A stretch of DNA of 64,000 nt, from assembly GCA_022825665.1 (NCBI GenBank), contig JAJDWI010000119.1:1-64000 (forward strand), read 5' to 3'. The translations under genes were made by a program, and so were the position numbers. Every line of letters starts with the position of its first letter. Position 1 is the stretch's first letter. The DNA is from Candidatus Poribacteria bacterium (GTDB taxonomy: Bacteria > Poribacteria > WGA-4E > WGA-3G). Of the stretch, positions 1 through 9,055 are shown piece by piece. The notes beneath the pieces were generated by a model. It made no database searches and had not been told where the DNA came from. It saw only the letters and a list, made by a program, of their open reading frames with translations.

Positions 1-120
1 TGGCAAGATACTTACAGGAAACTTGCCATTAGCTACGATAAACTCAAAGAAACCCGTTTAGGGTTTCGGTATTTAGCATATTCAATGATAAACTTACGAG
101 TGACTTTCAACGGTGTTTAG
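1..120 (+). CDS. IS5-family-like transposase, C-terminal fragment (runs in from before the window)
   Basis: The frame beginning at base 1 stays open to a TAG at 118-120 and encodes the last 39 residues of a protein. The pattern RKLAISYDKLKETR followed by a hydrophobic LAYSMINLR resembles the extreme C-terminus of IS5-type DDE transposases, whose tail reads roughly as YRRL..DYERL.ET..MIYLAMI.LMLRRL. The catalytic DDE part lies before the window, so activity cannot be judged. The fragment is followed within about 15 bases by the reading frame of a WD40 protein in the same direction, as expected if the element inserted into that gene. The family call is from memory of the motif and is moderately secure. 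Confidence 0.5.
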   Translation, partial: WQDTYRKLAISYDKLKETRLGFRYLAYSMINLRVTFNGV

Positions 121-134
121 CTCGTACTCGCTAT

Positions 135-536
135 GAGTTCATCAGTTATCAGGAGGGTATTCGAACACTGGCGTTCTCGCCAAATGGTAATTTGCTTGCT
201 ATGGCAAGTAATAAACAAATCCGTTTGATTGAAATTAAGGAACAGATCACTTTTAAGGAAGTGTTCCATGGTGCTAAAACGCGTGGTGTTAAAGCGTTTG
301 TGTTTTCACCAGATAATCGTATGCTGGTTGCTGGACATAATAATGGTGGAATTAAGTTATGGGACACAGAAACAGGAGACAAACTCACTATACTTGATGG
401 ACACACGGCATCAGTGCAAACGTTGGTGTTTTCTCCCGATGGCAAAACGCTTGTCAGCACAGGGCAAGATGGCACAATTCTTCTGTGGGATTGGGATGAA
501 GTTCTAAGGGATTCCAACCGAAAGAAAAATAAGTAA
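135..536 (+). pseudogene. WD40 repeat protein, C-terminal remnant cut off by the IS-like element
   Basis: The frame is open from base 42, but WD40-like residues begin only near base 135, directly after the transposase stop. Two and a half blades are readable: TLAFSPNGN, AFVFSPDNR...GIKLWD and TLVFSPDGKTLVS...ILLWDWD, then a basic tail and TAA at 534-536. The start of the gene and its signal peptide are missing. An internal TTG at 192 could in principle start a 114-residue product but has no convincing ribosome binding site. Intact relatives in this window are the genes at 26353-30747 and 59293-61458. I read this as the downstream half of a gene broken by insertion. Confidence 0.6.
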
Positions 537-732
537 ATACGTGAGTGCGGAAATAGATTTAGGGTTATAGAGAAAGTGGTGCGTCCTTGATTTGATGGAG
601 TTGTGAATAGTTTATTGACGGGATACAAACAGCGTGTTATAATAGTCTTGCAAACAATAGAAAAGAGATCATTTTGTGTTTCACAGTGCTTACTTTCTTT
701 TATACATTATATCACATCATGAAGAGGGAGCA

Positions 733-1074
733 ATGTCATCCAAAAAGAAAAAAGATAAAAACGCAAACGAGAATATGAAAGGTGGCGCAGGGACTTACAC
801 ACCGACGCGTATAGAATGGTTATGTGTAGAACTCAATAGTTTAGGATTTTTCCAGTGGCGAACTGAAGAGGTTGGGATGCATGCAATGTTTATTCCCAAA
901 CAAGGGGATCCTGATACGGTAGTTGTAAAGTTCGTACTTACCGATAACGTAGATGCGGATTCTAAAAACGAGATTATTCACATGGTGAAAGATGTGATAA
1001 AACACTACACACGCAAACGTGGATGGGATACTTGGTTGAAAATGGAAATAGAGATTGAAATGCATGAAGAATAA
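733..1074 (+). CDS. hypothetical protein (113 aa)
   Basis: I do not recognise the family. The ATG at 733 is preferred over earlier in-frame starts because a strong purine-rich ribosome binding site (GAAGAGGGAG) lies just before it. The product starts with a very basic stretch (MSSKKKKDK), is predicted soluble, and has alternating hydrophobic beta-like segments followed by an amphipathic stretch around MVKDVIKHYTRK and an acidic end. No signal peptide or membrane segment is visible. It is followed after 140 bases by another unknown gene on the same strand. Confidence 0.7.
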   Translation: MSSKKKKDKNANENMKGGAGTYTPTRIEWLCVELNSLGFFQWRTEEVGMHAMFIPKQGDPDTVVVKFVLTDNVDADSKNEIIHMVKDVIKHYTRKRGWDTWLKMEIEIEMHEE

Positions 1075-1217
1075 TCCACATCCGATATTGTGGAAGGGAA
1101 GATTTGACGAAAGTCTGATCGCAATTGAAAACTTCGGAGATATACATTCTTTTTCGTCAAAAAGCGATTGTTTAGTACAGACCGTCTATCCTATTTATAG
1201 CAGGAGTGATCTATATC

Positions 1218-1748
1218 ATGGCATCTAAGGATGAAAATGTTGATGTTGCATACACTGAGTATCGTTCTAAATCCTTACAAACGAAAGTTGACAATAAGCA
1301 TCTCGTTGTTGTCAAAGTTACCTCTCCGTATCAAGAAGACGTTAAACGCCTCTTCTCAAAAAGTAAAGATGAGACGATCCAATTTAGAGAGACGATACAA
1401 AAATATATGGAACAGATGTTAGTGGAACTCGGTGATGTTAAGATTGTTTCAGATGATATCCAAGACGCATGGTCGCATTTTATACAGATAGTATTCAAAA
1501 TATTCTATCGTCCACGCGAAGATGGAACACATCTAACCTTTGCAAAAATAGGTGTATGCTTTTACTCTCAGGATCATGCTGGCGTTGCAGGTTTCTATAA
1601 CCCAATTGCCGAACCAACCCTGGATCAACTCGACGAGTTCTGTAAAAATGTAGTGATAGATTTTTATCGGCAGTTCCTTCAACCTCAACGCGAGAAGGAA
1701 CAACACAGTTTGGAAGCCAAACAACCACTCCCACTCCCAGTTCCTTGA
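1218..1748 (+). CDS. hypothetical protein (176 aa)
   Basis: Unrecognised family. The ATG at 1218 follows AGGAG at 1202-1206, a slightly long spacing of 11. The protein is soluble-looking and charged, with a central WSHFIQIVFKIFYRPRED segment and a C-terminal tail rich in Gln, Glu and Pro that ends PLPLPVP. No catalytic motif is apparent. No partner can be assigned; the next gene, tgt, is convergent. The reading is supported by the ribosome binding site and by full-length codon use without low-complexity artefacts. Confidence 0.65.
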   Translation: MASKDENVDVAYTEYRSKSLQTKVDNKHLVVVKVTSPYQEDVKRLFSKSKDETIQFRETIQKYMEQMLVELGDVKIVSDDIQDAWSHFIQIVFKIFYRPREDGTHLTFAKIGVCFYSQDHAGVAGFYNPIAEPTLDQLDEFCKNVVIDFYRQFLQPQREKEQHSLEAKQPLPLPVP

Positions 1749-1788
1749 ACATTATAGTAAAATTCATAATTCCTTGGACACTTTGGTA

Positions 1789-1810
1789 GGTTCGGTTTCC
1801 TAACCGAACC
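1789..1810. repeat. hairpin repeat GGTTCGGTT-TCCT-AACCGAACC
   Basis: A perfect 9-bp stem with a 4-base loop lies between convergent genes. A near-identical copy with one stem mismatch occurs at 61569-61590, where it sits inside a larger inverted-repeat element. Both copies are preceded by a TATAGTAAAA word, so this is probably the left half of that element. Confidence 0.75.
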
Positions 1811-1848
1811 ATAAGCGTCACTTTAGTGCGTAACCTTAAGGCATCTAA

Positions 1849-1924
1849 TACACCTTTCGCCCCTCTGGGGCTTGCTATTAGCAGAAACAACGTTTACTAT
1901 ACACCTTTCGCCTCTCTGAGGCTT
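1849..1924. repeat. two tandem 25-bp hairpin units with compensatory change
   Basis: The unit TACACCTTTCGCC..CTCTG..GGCTT occurs at 1849-1873 and 1900-1924. Each folds into a 5-bp stem around a TCT loop: GCCCC/GGGGC in the first (1859-1871) and GCCTC/GAGGC in the second (1910-1922). The C-to-T and G-to-A changes compensate each other, so the stem is kept. Confidence 0.6.
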
Positions 1925-1945
1925 TAGGACTGTATGTGAGCCTGC

Positions 1946-1964
1946 GGGCGAGGCGACCTCGCCC
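1946..1964. repeat. palindromic repeat GGGCGAGG-cga-CCTCGCCC
   Basis: An 8-bp perfect stem with a 3-base loop, followed by CCTACGG. Members of the same family are at 7961-7979 (one stem mismatch), 22228-22246 (perfect) and, more distantly, 51084-51105. The copy here lies 35 bases past the end of tgt and could act as its terminator-like hairpin, but it has no T-tract. Confidence 0.8.
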
Positions 1965-1998
1965 CTACGGAGTGTAAGAGGCGCAATGAATTGCGCGA

Positions 1999-3220
<1,222 letters not shown>

Positions 3221-3285
3221 ATTGTCACTGTAAGATATTGGTATATACCTCGTTTTTTTCTTCAAATTCTCTGGATTTTGTTTCC

Positions 3286-3430
3286 TTCAAACCGTACCAG
3301 TTTTCGTTTTTTGGTACGGTTTTGGTACGGTGGTGTTTTCCCAGTCCCTGTCTGGGTTTATTGGGGTTTTTATGTAGGTTTTTGCATTTTATTATTTGGC
3401 AATTTTGGTACGGTTTGGATTTTGTATGAT
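3286..3430. other. non-coding element built on a repeated GGTACGG word
   Basis: The word occurs inverted at about 3291 (AAACCGTACC), twice directly (GGTACGGTTTTGGTACGG) at about 3320-3340, and again near 3408, with AGTCCCTGTCTGGGTTTAT between. The same layout recurs with other words at 3560-3720 (GGTATTAT) and 18117-18260 (GTGTACGTTTT). No coding frame fits. Function unknown. Confidence 0.4.
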
Positions 3431-3514
3431 TGACTATTTTTTCGTGTTGCCTTCCTGTATGATAAATTGAAGGTGATGATTCTGTTTATGTGTGTAAGAG
3501 GATTGTGGGTATCT

Positions 3515-3535
3515 GGCGCGCTTACAAAGCGCGCC
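3515..3535. repeat. hairpin GGCGCGC-TTACAAA-GCGCGCC
   Basis: A 7-bp GC-only stem with a 7-base TTACAAA loop, in very AT-rich surroundings. A second copy is at 4489-4507 and a variant with a GTTACAAAC loop is at 12641-12671. Confidence 0.75.
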
Positions 3536-3559
3536 TACCGTAGTGTGTAAATAATTATG

Positions 3560-3720
3560 GTTTCCACTATAATAATACCAAATAATACCATTTGGTATTA
3601 TCGTGGTATTATTGCTAAATTGCTTATTAGGATAGTCCCTGTATGGGTTTAGAGATGTTTTTCTGATCATAGAATTTTTTTTATTTTTTGGTATCTTTTT
3701 ATTTTTTTTATATTTTTTTG
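3560..3720. other. non-coding element built on a repeated GGTATTAT word
   Basis: AATAATACC occurs twice inverted and GGTATTAT twice direct between about 3574 and 3615, followed by AGTCCCTGTATGGGTTTAG and a T-rich tract with GGTAT. It parallels the element at 3286-3430 with a different word. Confidence 0.35.
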
Positions 3721-4255
3721 ATGCGTTGTTTAGATAATAATTCGGTCAAGTATTTTGCAATCCAGTTCATATTGTTGTTCGGGTGATAATTGTTTTAGCA
3801 TTTTCCACTCCAGTTTTATGGATCGTTTGATTTTGTATGTTTGTATTATACTTGATGGGTTTGTATGTTTGTAGTTTAACTGGTATCGGGAACAATATAT
3901 ATCCAATATGTTTTGTGTATGTTTGGAGTAGTTTTCAGTTTTCAGTATTGTCTGAACCAAGATGGACAAGATTACAAGATTTCCATGATTAGGAGTTGTG
4001 AGTATATATTCCGTTGTAAAGGATGAAGGACTACCTGTTGCAAACGCGCATTTGACGTTGATTTAGCAATGAAATACGCGACTACGAGCGCGTTCTTTGT
4101 TAATGAGAAGTAATTATTTAGAAATGGTATAACATAATTGGGTTACCCGTAATCTAAGATTATATGTGACATCTATTATAACATAGATAAATAACTAATG
4201 TCAAGTTAATAATTACATTTATCGTCAAATTCGTAAAATATTATATGAGTGTTTT

Positions 4256-4404
4256 TTGTCTGAACCAGGATTTATAGGATTACAAGATTTTCAGGATAAG
4301 AGGTTTGTATGCCAATGTTCCTTTGCAAAAGGTAATTCTTCATCCTGGACAATGGCATATAAATAGCCACCAACTCCTAATCCTGTAAATCCTGGTTCAG
4401 ACAA
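4256..4404. repeat. 149-bp element bounded by 19-bp perfect inverted repeats
   Basis: TTGTCTGAACCAGGATTTA at 4256-4274 is perfectly inverted at 4386-4404, and the similarity extends inward (AGGATTA). The interior has no coding frame. A second element with the same ends is at 24652-24825, and single ends occur near 3951, 18455 and 22257. This is the layout of a non-autonomous MITE-like or palindromic repeat family. Confidence 0.75.
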
Positions 4405-4488
4405 CAAGCAATTCAGACGGACAAGAATCACTAATTAACACCTAATGAAGATTAAGAAATAAATTCGGTAAGTTATTATTGAAGTCCA

Positions 4489-4507
4489 GCGCGCTTACAA
4501 AGCGCGC
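4489..4507. repeat. hairpin GCGCGC-TTACAAA-GCGCGC
   Basis: Same core and loop as 3515-3535. The flanks also match, with CCTAC following both copies. Confidence 0.7.
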
Positions 4508-4557
4508 CTACAGGTTTTGGGGAAATTAAAATAACCGAAAGAATAAATTAATCTTCA

Positions 4558-4612
4558 TGAAACCGCACCTACCAGGGAGTGCACACTGATTTTTAGGTTT
4601 CACTATAAATAA
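4558..4612. repeat. half of an inverted-repeat element, upstream of ridA-like gene
   Basis: GAAACCGCACCTACCAGGGAGT...TTTTTAGGTTTCACTATAAA matches the right half of the element at 61532-61673 (GAAACCACATCTACC...TTTTTAGGTTCACTATAAAA). The left half is not seen here. Confidence 0.55.
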
Positions 4613-4737
4613 CCCTGTACAGTGATGAATTTACTTGACAAATTCAACGAAAACCTATTTAATAATAAAGGTTATTCTAATCAATCGTGTCTGTGACACC
4701 TTTAAAATATGAACTTATTTGGGAGATATTTAATTAC

Positions 4738-5199
4738 ATGAAAATAGAGAAACGACTTGAAGAATTAGGGATTGAATTACCGCCACCTGCAACACCAGTA
4801 GCAAATTACGTTACCACAGTTCAAACAGGAAATCTTGTCTTCACATCTGGACATGGACCTGGCACAGGTGAGGGCAAAATCTATAAAAGTCAACTTGGCA
4901 CAGATGCCACTATTGAAGAAGGCTATGAATCTGCGAGACAAGTAGCAATCGGGTTGATAAGTACCCTCAAACACGCTTTAGGTGATCTGGATCGGATCAA
5001 ACGTGTCGTGAAGGTAGTTGGTTTTGTCAACTCATCTGCAGATTTCATTGATCAGCCCGCTGTTGTCAACGGCGCATCAGACTTTTTTGTTGAAGTGTTC
5101 GGAGATAAAGGCAAACATGCGCGTTCTGCTGTTGGTATGGTGCAATTACCGGGTGGAATTCCGGTTGAAGTTGAAATGGTTGTAGAAATCGAAGACTAA
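4738..5199 (+). CDS. RidA/YjgF-family protein
   Basis: A member of the RidA (YjgF/YER057c/UK114) family, which includes enamine/imine deaminases that clear reactive intermediates from PLP enzymes. The 153 residues show the family pattern: an N-terminal YVTTVQTGNLVFTSGHGP strand pair, the central SARQVAIGLISTLKHALGDLDRI helix, and a C-terminal HARSAVGMVQLPGGIPVEVEMV. The Arg in HARSA corresponds to the substrate-carboxylate-binding Arg of the active subgroup. It belongs to the longer, roughly 150-aa branch, so the exact substrate is unknown. ATG 4738 was chosen because GGGAGA lies upstream and the family starts here. It is followed 21 bases later by fabV, probably in one transcript. Confidence 0.88.
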   Translation: MKIEKRLEELGIELPPPATPVANYVTTVQTGNLVFTSGHGPGTGEGKIYKSQLGTDATIEEGYESARQVAIGLISTLKHALGDLDRIKRVVKVVGFVNSSADFIDQPAVVNGASDFFVEVFGDKGKHARSAVGMVQLPGGIPVEVEMVVEIED

Positions 5200-5220
5200 C
5201 CCTTAGAAAAAAGGATAAAA

Positions 5221-6414
5221 ATGGCAGTTCAAGTTGTCAAACCACGGATCCGTGGTTTTATCTGTACAAACGCGCATCCTGCGGGATGTCAGGCAAACGT
5301 CCAAAACCAGATAGAACAAATTAAGGAAAATGTTCCGAACAAAGAGACAGGTTTAAACGCGCTCGTTGTCGGTGCCTCAACTGGGTATGGACTCGCTTCC
5401 CGTATTGCTTTGACATGGGGATACGGCGCGAAAACGTTGGGACTTCTCTATGAACGTCCGGCGGATGAACGGCGTACAGCATCAGCAGGATATTACAACA
5501 CTGTTGCCTTACATCAACAGACACAACAGGATGGTTTTATTGCAGAAAGTCTCAACGGAGATGCCTTTTCGGATGATGTAAAGCAGGAGGCAATCGCACA
5601 ACTCAAAGCAAATTTTGGTAAAATAGACATTCTCGTCTATAGCATCGCTGCACCGCGTCGAACCCATCCACGCACTGGTGAAGTACATAATTCTGAGTTG
5701 AAACCGATCGGTGAACCGTATACAGGGAAAACGATTGACCTGAGTAACGAAGTCGTAGCACCTGTAACGATAGAACCTGCAACTGACAAAGAAATCGCTG
5801 ATACGATTGCTGTAATGGGTGGTGAAGACCTTGAGATGTGGATTGATGCATTAACAGATGCCGAATTGCTTGCACCAGAGGTAACGGTTGTTGCATATAC
5901 CTATATTGGCAGTGCCTTAACGTGGTCTATCTATCGAGATGGCACAATCGGTAAGGCAAAAGACGACCTGAAGGTGCGTGTTGACGCACTTGATGAAAGG
6001 CTTTCAAATCAATTCGGGGGCAATGCGTATATCTCGGTAAACAAAGCAGTTGTTACGCAAGCCTCTGCGGCAATTCCTATTGTTCCCCTCTATATCAGTA
6101 TTCTTTATGATATTATGAATGAGAAAGGTATCAACGAAGCACCGATTGGACAGATGCAGCGGTTATTCTCGGAACATCTCGGTCCTGGACTAACGCCACA
6201 ACTTGATAGTGATCGTTACATTCGGTTGGATGACAGAGAATTACGGCAAGATGTTACCGATGCTGTCACTGAACGGTGGGAAAAGATCAATACCGACAAC
6301 TTCCATGAACTCTCTGATTATGCTGGATATAGAAGACGTTTCCGAAACCTTTTCGGTTTTGAGGTGGATGGCGTTGACTATGATGAAGCAGTAGAGACAG
6401 AAATAACGTTTTAA
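5221..6414 (+). CDS. fabV: enoyl-ACP / trans-2-enoyl-CoA reductase FabV
   Basis: NADH-dependent reduction of enoyl-ACP in the last step of the fatty-acid elongation cycle; the FabV type is known for insensitivity to triclosan. The 397-residue length is typical. Visible signatures are the N-terminal VVKPRIRGFICTNAHPAGC, the nucleotide-binding GASTGYGLASR (about 51-61), the VYSIAAPRR strand, and the catalytic Tyr-x8-Lys at about 238 and 247 (YRDGTIGKAK). The C-terminal YRRRFRNLFGFEVDGVDY is family-typical. A clear AAAAAGGAT-type ribosome binding region precedes the ATG. It is likely cotranscribed with the RidA gene. Confidence 0.96.
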   Translation: MAVQVVKPRIRGFICTNAHPAGCQANVQNQIEQIKENVPNKETGLNALVVGASTGYGLASRIALTWGYGAKTLGLLYERPADERRTASAGYYNTVALHQQTQQDGFIAESLNGDAFSDDVKQEAIAQLKANFGKIDILVYSIAAPRRTHPRTGEVHNSELKPIGEPYTGKTIDLSNEVVAPVTIEPATDKEIADTIAVMGGEDLEMWIDALTDAELLAPEVTVVAYTYIGSALTWSIYRDGTIGKAKDDLKVRVDALDERLSNQFGGNAYISVNKAVVTQASAAIPIVPLYISILYDIMNEKGINEAPIGQMQRLFSEHLGPGLTPQLDSDRYIRLDDRELRQDVTDAVTERWEKINTDNFHELSDYAGYRRRFRNLFGFEVDGVDYDEAVETEITF

Positions 6415-6454
6415 GAATAGCAGACATGTTTAGGGAACAGATTGTAAGTTAGAG

Positions 6455-6796
6455 TTGGGACAATATGGTGTGAATTTACAAACCATCTGTGAGAAAGTTC
6501 AGAATGAAGATTATCTTGTTAAAAATCATGCGATTCTACATGCCCAAAAGGAAGGTTTTGAAGTCAAACACATGGTAGAAGCGATCCTCAACGGAAGGAT
6601 AATTGAAACATATCCTGAGGATCACCGAGTTTTGATTTGTGGTCATTCAACTCTTTTGGAAAACATCATGGTCTATCTACATGTTGTGTGTGAATATATA
6701 GATCCGATTTACATTGAGTTTGTGACTGCCTACATCCCTGATGAGAATGAATGGCAGTTTCCTCCTTTTTCCCGTTTGAGACATCGAAGGAAATAA
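6455..6796 (+). CDS. DUF4258-domain protein
   Basis: About 113 residues with the DUF4258 pattern: HAILHAQKEGFEVKHMVEAILNG, then IIETYPEDHRVLICG, and a C-terminal IDPIYIEFVTAYIPDENEW. DUF4258 proteins resemble RelE/BECR-fold toxins and are commonly followed by a YgiT-type zinc-finger protein, exactly as here with a 3-base gap. The start is uncertain: TTG 6455 after AGAG, or GTG 6470; no ATG is available before the conserved region. A toxin role is inference from the family and context. Confidence 0.75.
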   Translation: MGQYGVNLQTICEKVQNEDYLVKNHAILHAQKEGFEVKHMVEAILNGRIIETYPEDHRVLICGHSTLLENIMVYLHVVCEYIDPIYIEFVTAYIPDENEWQFPPFSRLRHRRK

Positions 6797-6799
6797 CTT

Positions 6800-7063
6800 A
6801 TGGCACCTAAACCACCTCCAATTTGTGGGCAACACAAGATAAAAAAAGAGTGGCGGCAAACAGTATTTACGTATAACGAGGAAGGTATTTCAGTCCAGAT
6901 ACCGAACGTCTATGCTTGGGTTTGTCCTGAAGATGGTGAGGCATCTTTCACACCTGAGACTGCGGATGAATTAATTGCTGCACTACGCGAATTTGTTGAC
7001 GCTGCTAAACGTGCTAAAGAACGACGTTCTGGCTTTACTGAATATGTTGTTGCTGTTAAATAA
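6800..7063 (+). CDS. YgiT-type zinc-finger-like protein with degenerate metal site
   Basis: An 87-residue partner of the DUF4258 gene just upstream. YgiT/MqsA-type N-termini normally hold two CxxC knuckles. Here the first is CGQH (about residues 9-12) and the second is CPED (about 48-51), so only one Cys of each pair remains. The middle YNEEGISVQIPNVYAWVCPEDGEASF and the helical ETADELIAALREFVDAAKRAK tail fit the family, which acts as antitoxin or regulator. ATG 6800 has GAAGG upstream. Function inferred from pairing. Confidence 0.65.
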   Translation: MAPKPPPICGQHKIKKEWRQTVFTYNEEGISVQIPNVYAWVCPEDGEASFTPETADELIAALREFVDAAKRAKERRSGFTEYVVAVK

Positions 7064-7126
7064 AATTAAGATATTAAAAGAGAAATTTGATGAAATTTCA
7101 AGTTAATACAATTGAAGGAGAAACTT

Positions 7127-7849
7127 ATGTCACAACCTTTAGTTACAGTTTGGAATGAATTTAGACATGAAAAAACAAACGAAGCTATCAAAAAATTATA
7201 CCCCAAAGGCATTCACACTGCAATTGCCGATGGGTTAAGTGAACACGGAATTGAAACGTTGACTGCTACGTTAGATGAACCTGAACACGGCTTAACTGAC
7301 GAAGTGCTTGAAAAAACAGACGTGATGATATGGTGGGGACACGCAGCACACGGTGCCGTTGAAGATGCTATCGCTGACAAAGTAAAAGCGCGGGTGTTGC
7401 AGGGCATGGGACTTATCGTCTTACATTCTGGACACTATTCTAAACCTTTTACCCGTTTGATGGGAACATCGTGTAGTCTTAAATGGCGTGAGGCAGCGGA
7501 AAAGGAACGTATTTGGGTGATTGAACACGGACATCCAATTGTTGAAGGACTTGACGAGTACTTTGAAATTGAGCATGCCGAAATGTATGGTGAACCGTTT
7601 GACATTCCAGAACCCGACACACTTGTTTTCATCAGTTGGTTCCCCGGTGGTGAAGTGTTCCGTAGCGGTTGTTGCTACTACCGTGGCAGAGGAAAGATAT
7701 TTTATTTCCGTCCCGGTCATGAAACATATCCGATTTATTACGATGAGAATGTCCGTCTTGTGATAGCTAATGCGGCACGTTGGGCAGCTCTCGGCAATGC
7801 ACCGAAACCCGTTTTTGGACATTCGCAACCTTTAGAACCGTTAGAATAG
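7127..7849 (+). CDS. ThuA-like (trehalose-utilisation) domain protein
   Basis: A 240-residue ThuA-fold protein related to class-I glutamine-amidotransferase-like domains. Motifs seen: [13 protein letters not shown] at the N-terminus, [54 protein letters not shown], and the C-terminal [14 protein letters not shown] with [10 protein letters not shown]. ThuA proteins are associated with carbohydrate metabolism, but the reaction is poorly defined. ATG 7127 follows GAAGGAG with ideal spacing; the in-frame ATG 15 bases earlier has none. A shorter ThuA homologue is at 58565-59179. Confidence 0.88.
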   Translation: MSQPLVTVWNEFRHEKTNEAIKKLYPKGIHTAIADGLSEHGIETLTATLDEPEHGLTDEVLEKTDVMIWWGHAAHGAVEDAIADKVKARVLQGMGLIVLHSGHYSKPFTRLMGTSCSLKWREAAEKERIWVIEHGHPIVEGLDEYFEIEHAEMYGEPFDIPEPDTLVFISWFPGGEVFRSGCCYYRGRGKIFYFRPGHETYPIYYDENVRLVIANAARWAALGNAPKPVFGHSQPLEPLE

Positions 7850-7960
7850 AAATATGCAGTCAGTAGACACTTCTTAGTCAGTCGGTTATAATTCAGAACA
7901 CGTTTGGTTTATATTTCTACTGTAAGTTAGTTGAATTTACCTGATCCATCTTGTTTGCAC

Positions 7961-7979
7961 GGGCGAGGAGACCTTGCCC
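7961..7979. repeat. palindromic repeat GGGCGAGG-aga-CCTTGCCC
   Basis: Same family as 1946-1964 and 22228-22246, with one mismatched pair. The rest of the 7850-8131 gap holds a GGTTAGGAAACTGCACCTACC copy related to the element at 61532-61673, and nothing coding. Confidence 0.65.
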
Positions 7980-8131
7980 CTACTGACAGTTCTTTGGTCT
8001 CGGCAGAATGCACTTATGGCATTCTGCATTGGTTAGGAAACTGCACCTACCGCTAAAAAATAAGATAAATCTCGTTAATTGGGTATTAGTTGAATTTACC
8101 ACTAACTATTAACCTTAAATGGAGATGAACC

Positions 8132-8854
8132 ATGGAAGATAATAAAGCCAAGATCTCGCAACTATTGCAGGACGGTTACGTATTAATTGAGGGGGCGTTG
8201 TCGCCTGAAGAAACCGAAAATATCCGCCAACGTGTCAATTACGCACGCGAACAAGGTTGGGAAGAGGGATTGAATGCAGTTGGTAATATGTGGTTCGATT
8301 CTCTACTTGACAGGGAACCGGATACTTATGCCCCACTTGTCGGACATCAAAGTGTTCGTCCTTACCTTGAAGGGCTAATGGGTAAACAGTGTCAACTACG
8401 TAGTCTACGCGCACATATCAATCCAGGACCTTACTTGCAAGAATGGCACATGGATTTTTACGGCTATTGGCACGAAAAAAGGTATGTTGAAGAACACCCG
8501 TTTGCAATGGCACCCGTTGGTATCAATACCACCTATTATTTTCAAGACAACGGTCCAGGTGATGGACATCTGAAGTTCGTAAAAGGTGGACATCTAAACG
8601 AACCACCGCATCTGTATCCGTTAGATCGTCCAAAATTTGAGGAGTGGTGTGAGACACAAGAACACGTTATATTGTATCCGAAAGCAGGAGATTGTGTCGT
8701 GTTCATCAACCACATGCCACACCAAGGGGCAAAGGAAAGAGACGATATGGAACGCAGTAACGTAGTATGTCACTATCAGGTCACACCGATGTATGATGGT
8801 GTGTGGCATGTATCACGTCCGCGTGGATATCAAGGCACTTTCCCATTTGCATAG
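8132..8854 (+). CDS. phytanoyl-CoA dioxygenase (PhyH) family Fe(II)/2-oxoglutarate enzyme
   Basis: A 240-residue non-heme iron dioxygenase. The 2-His-1-carboxylate site is readable: WHMD with His106 and Asp108, and a distal His near 197 (FINHMPHQG), followed by an Arg (about 208) that would hold 2-oxoglutarate. GPGDGHLKFVKGGH is the usual PhyH segment. The N-terminal ISQLLQDGYVLIEGALSPEE is also typical. Substrate unknown. ATG 8132 follows GGAGATGAAC. Compare the other two PhyH proteins at 24850 and 32386, the last of which lacks the Asp. Confidence 0.92.
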   Translation: MEDNKAKISQLLQDGYVLIEGALSPEETENIRQRVNYAREQGWEEGLNAVGNMWFDSLLDREPDTYAPLVGHQSVRPYLEGLMGKQCQLRSLRAHINPGPYLQEWHMDFYGYWHEKRYVEEHPFAMAPVGINTTYYFQDNGPGDGHLKFVKGGHLNEPPHLYPLDRPKFEEWCETQEHVILYPKAGDCVVFINHMPHQGAKERDDMERSNVVCHYQVTPMYDGVWHVSRPRGYQGTFPFA

Positions 8855-9055
8855 AGATGGTTTTTGTATAGGACAGATGTAATCCACTTCGGTCTACACG
8901 ACACAATTTCCGCACCCTATTTTTCTGTTAATCAAGTTGACAAACTATTTAATCCTTATCACGATTCATTAAAGTTAGTAGACGAGATGTCAATTAGAAA
9001 ATACATACTGAGATATTCTAAATTTCAGTCAACTGAATATGAAACAGGTGAACCC

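Noticed and set aside
3730-3969. 79-codon minus-strand frame whose C-terminal half (LKQLSPEQQYELDCKILDRI) looks protein-like
   Set aside because: The start lies within a repeat-family end (near 3951), the composition is extremely AT-rich, and no ribosome binding site or partner is visible. A decayed gene fragment is possible but not supported.
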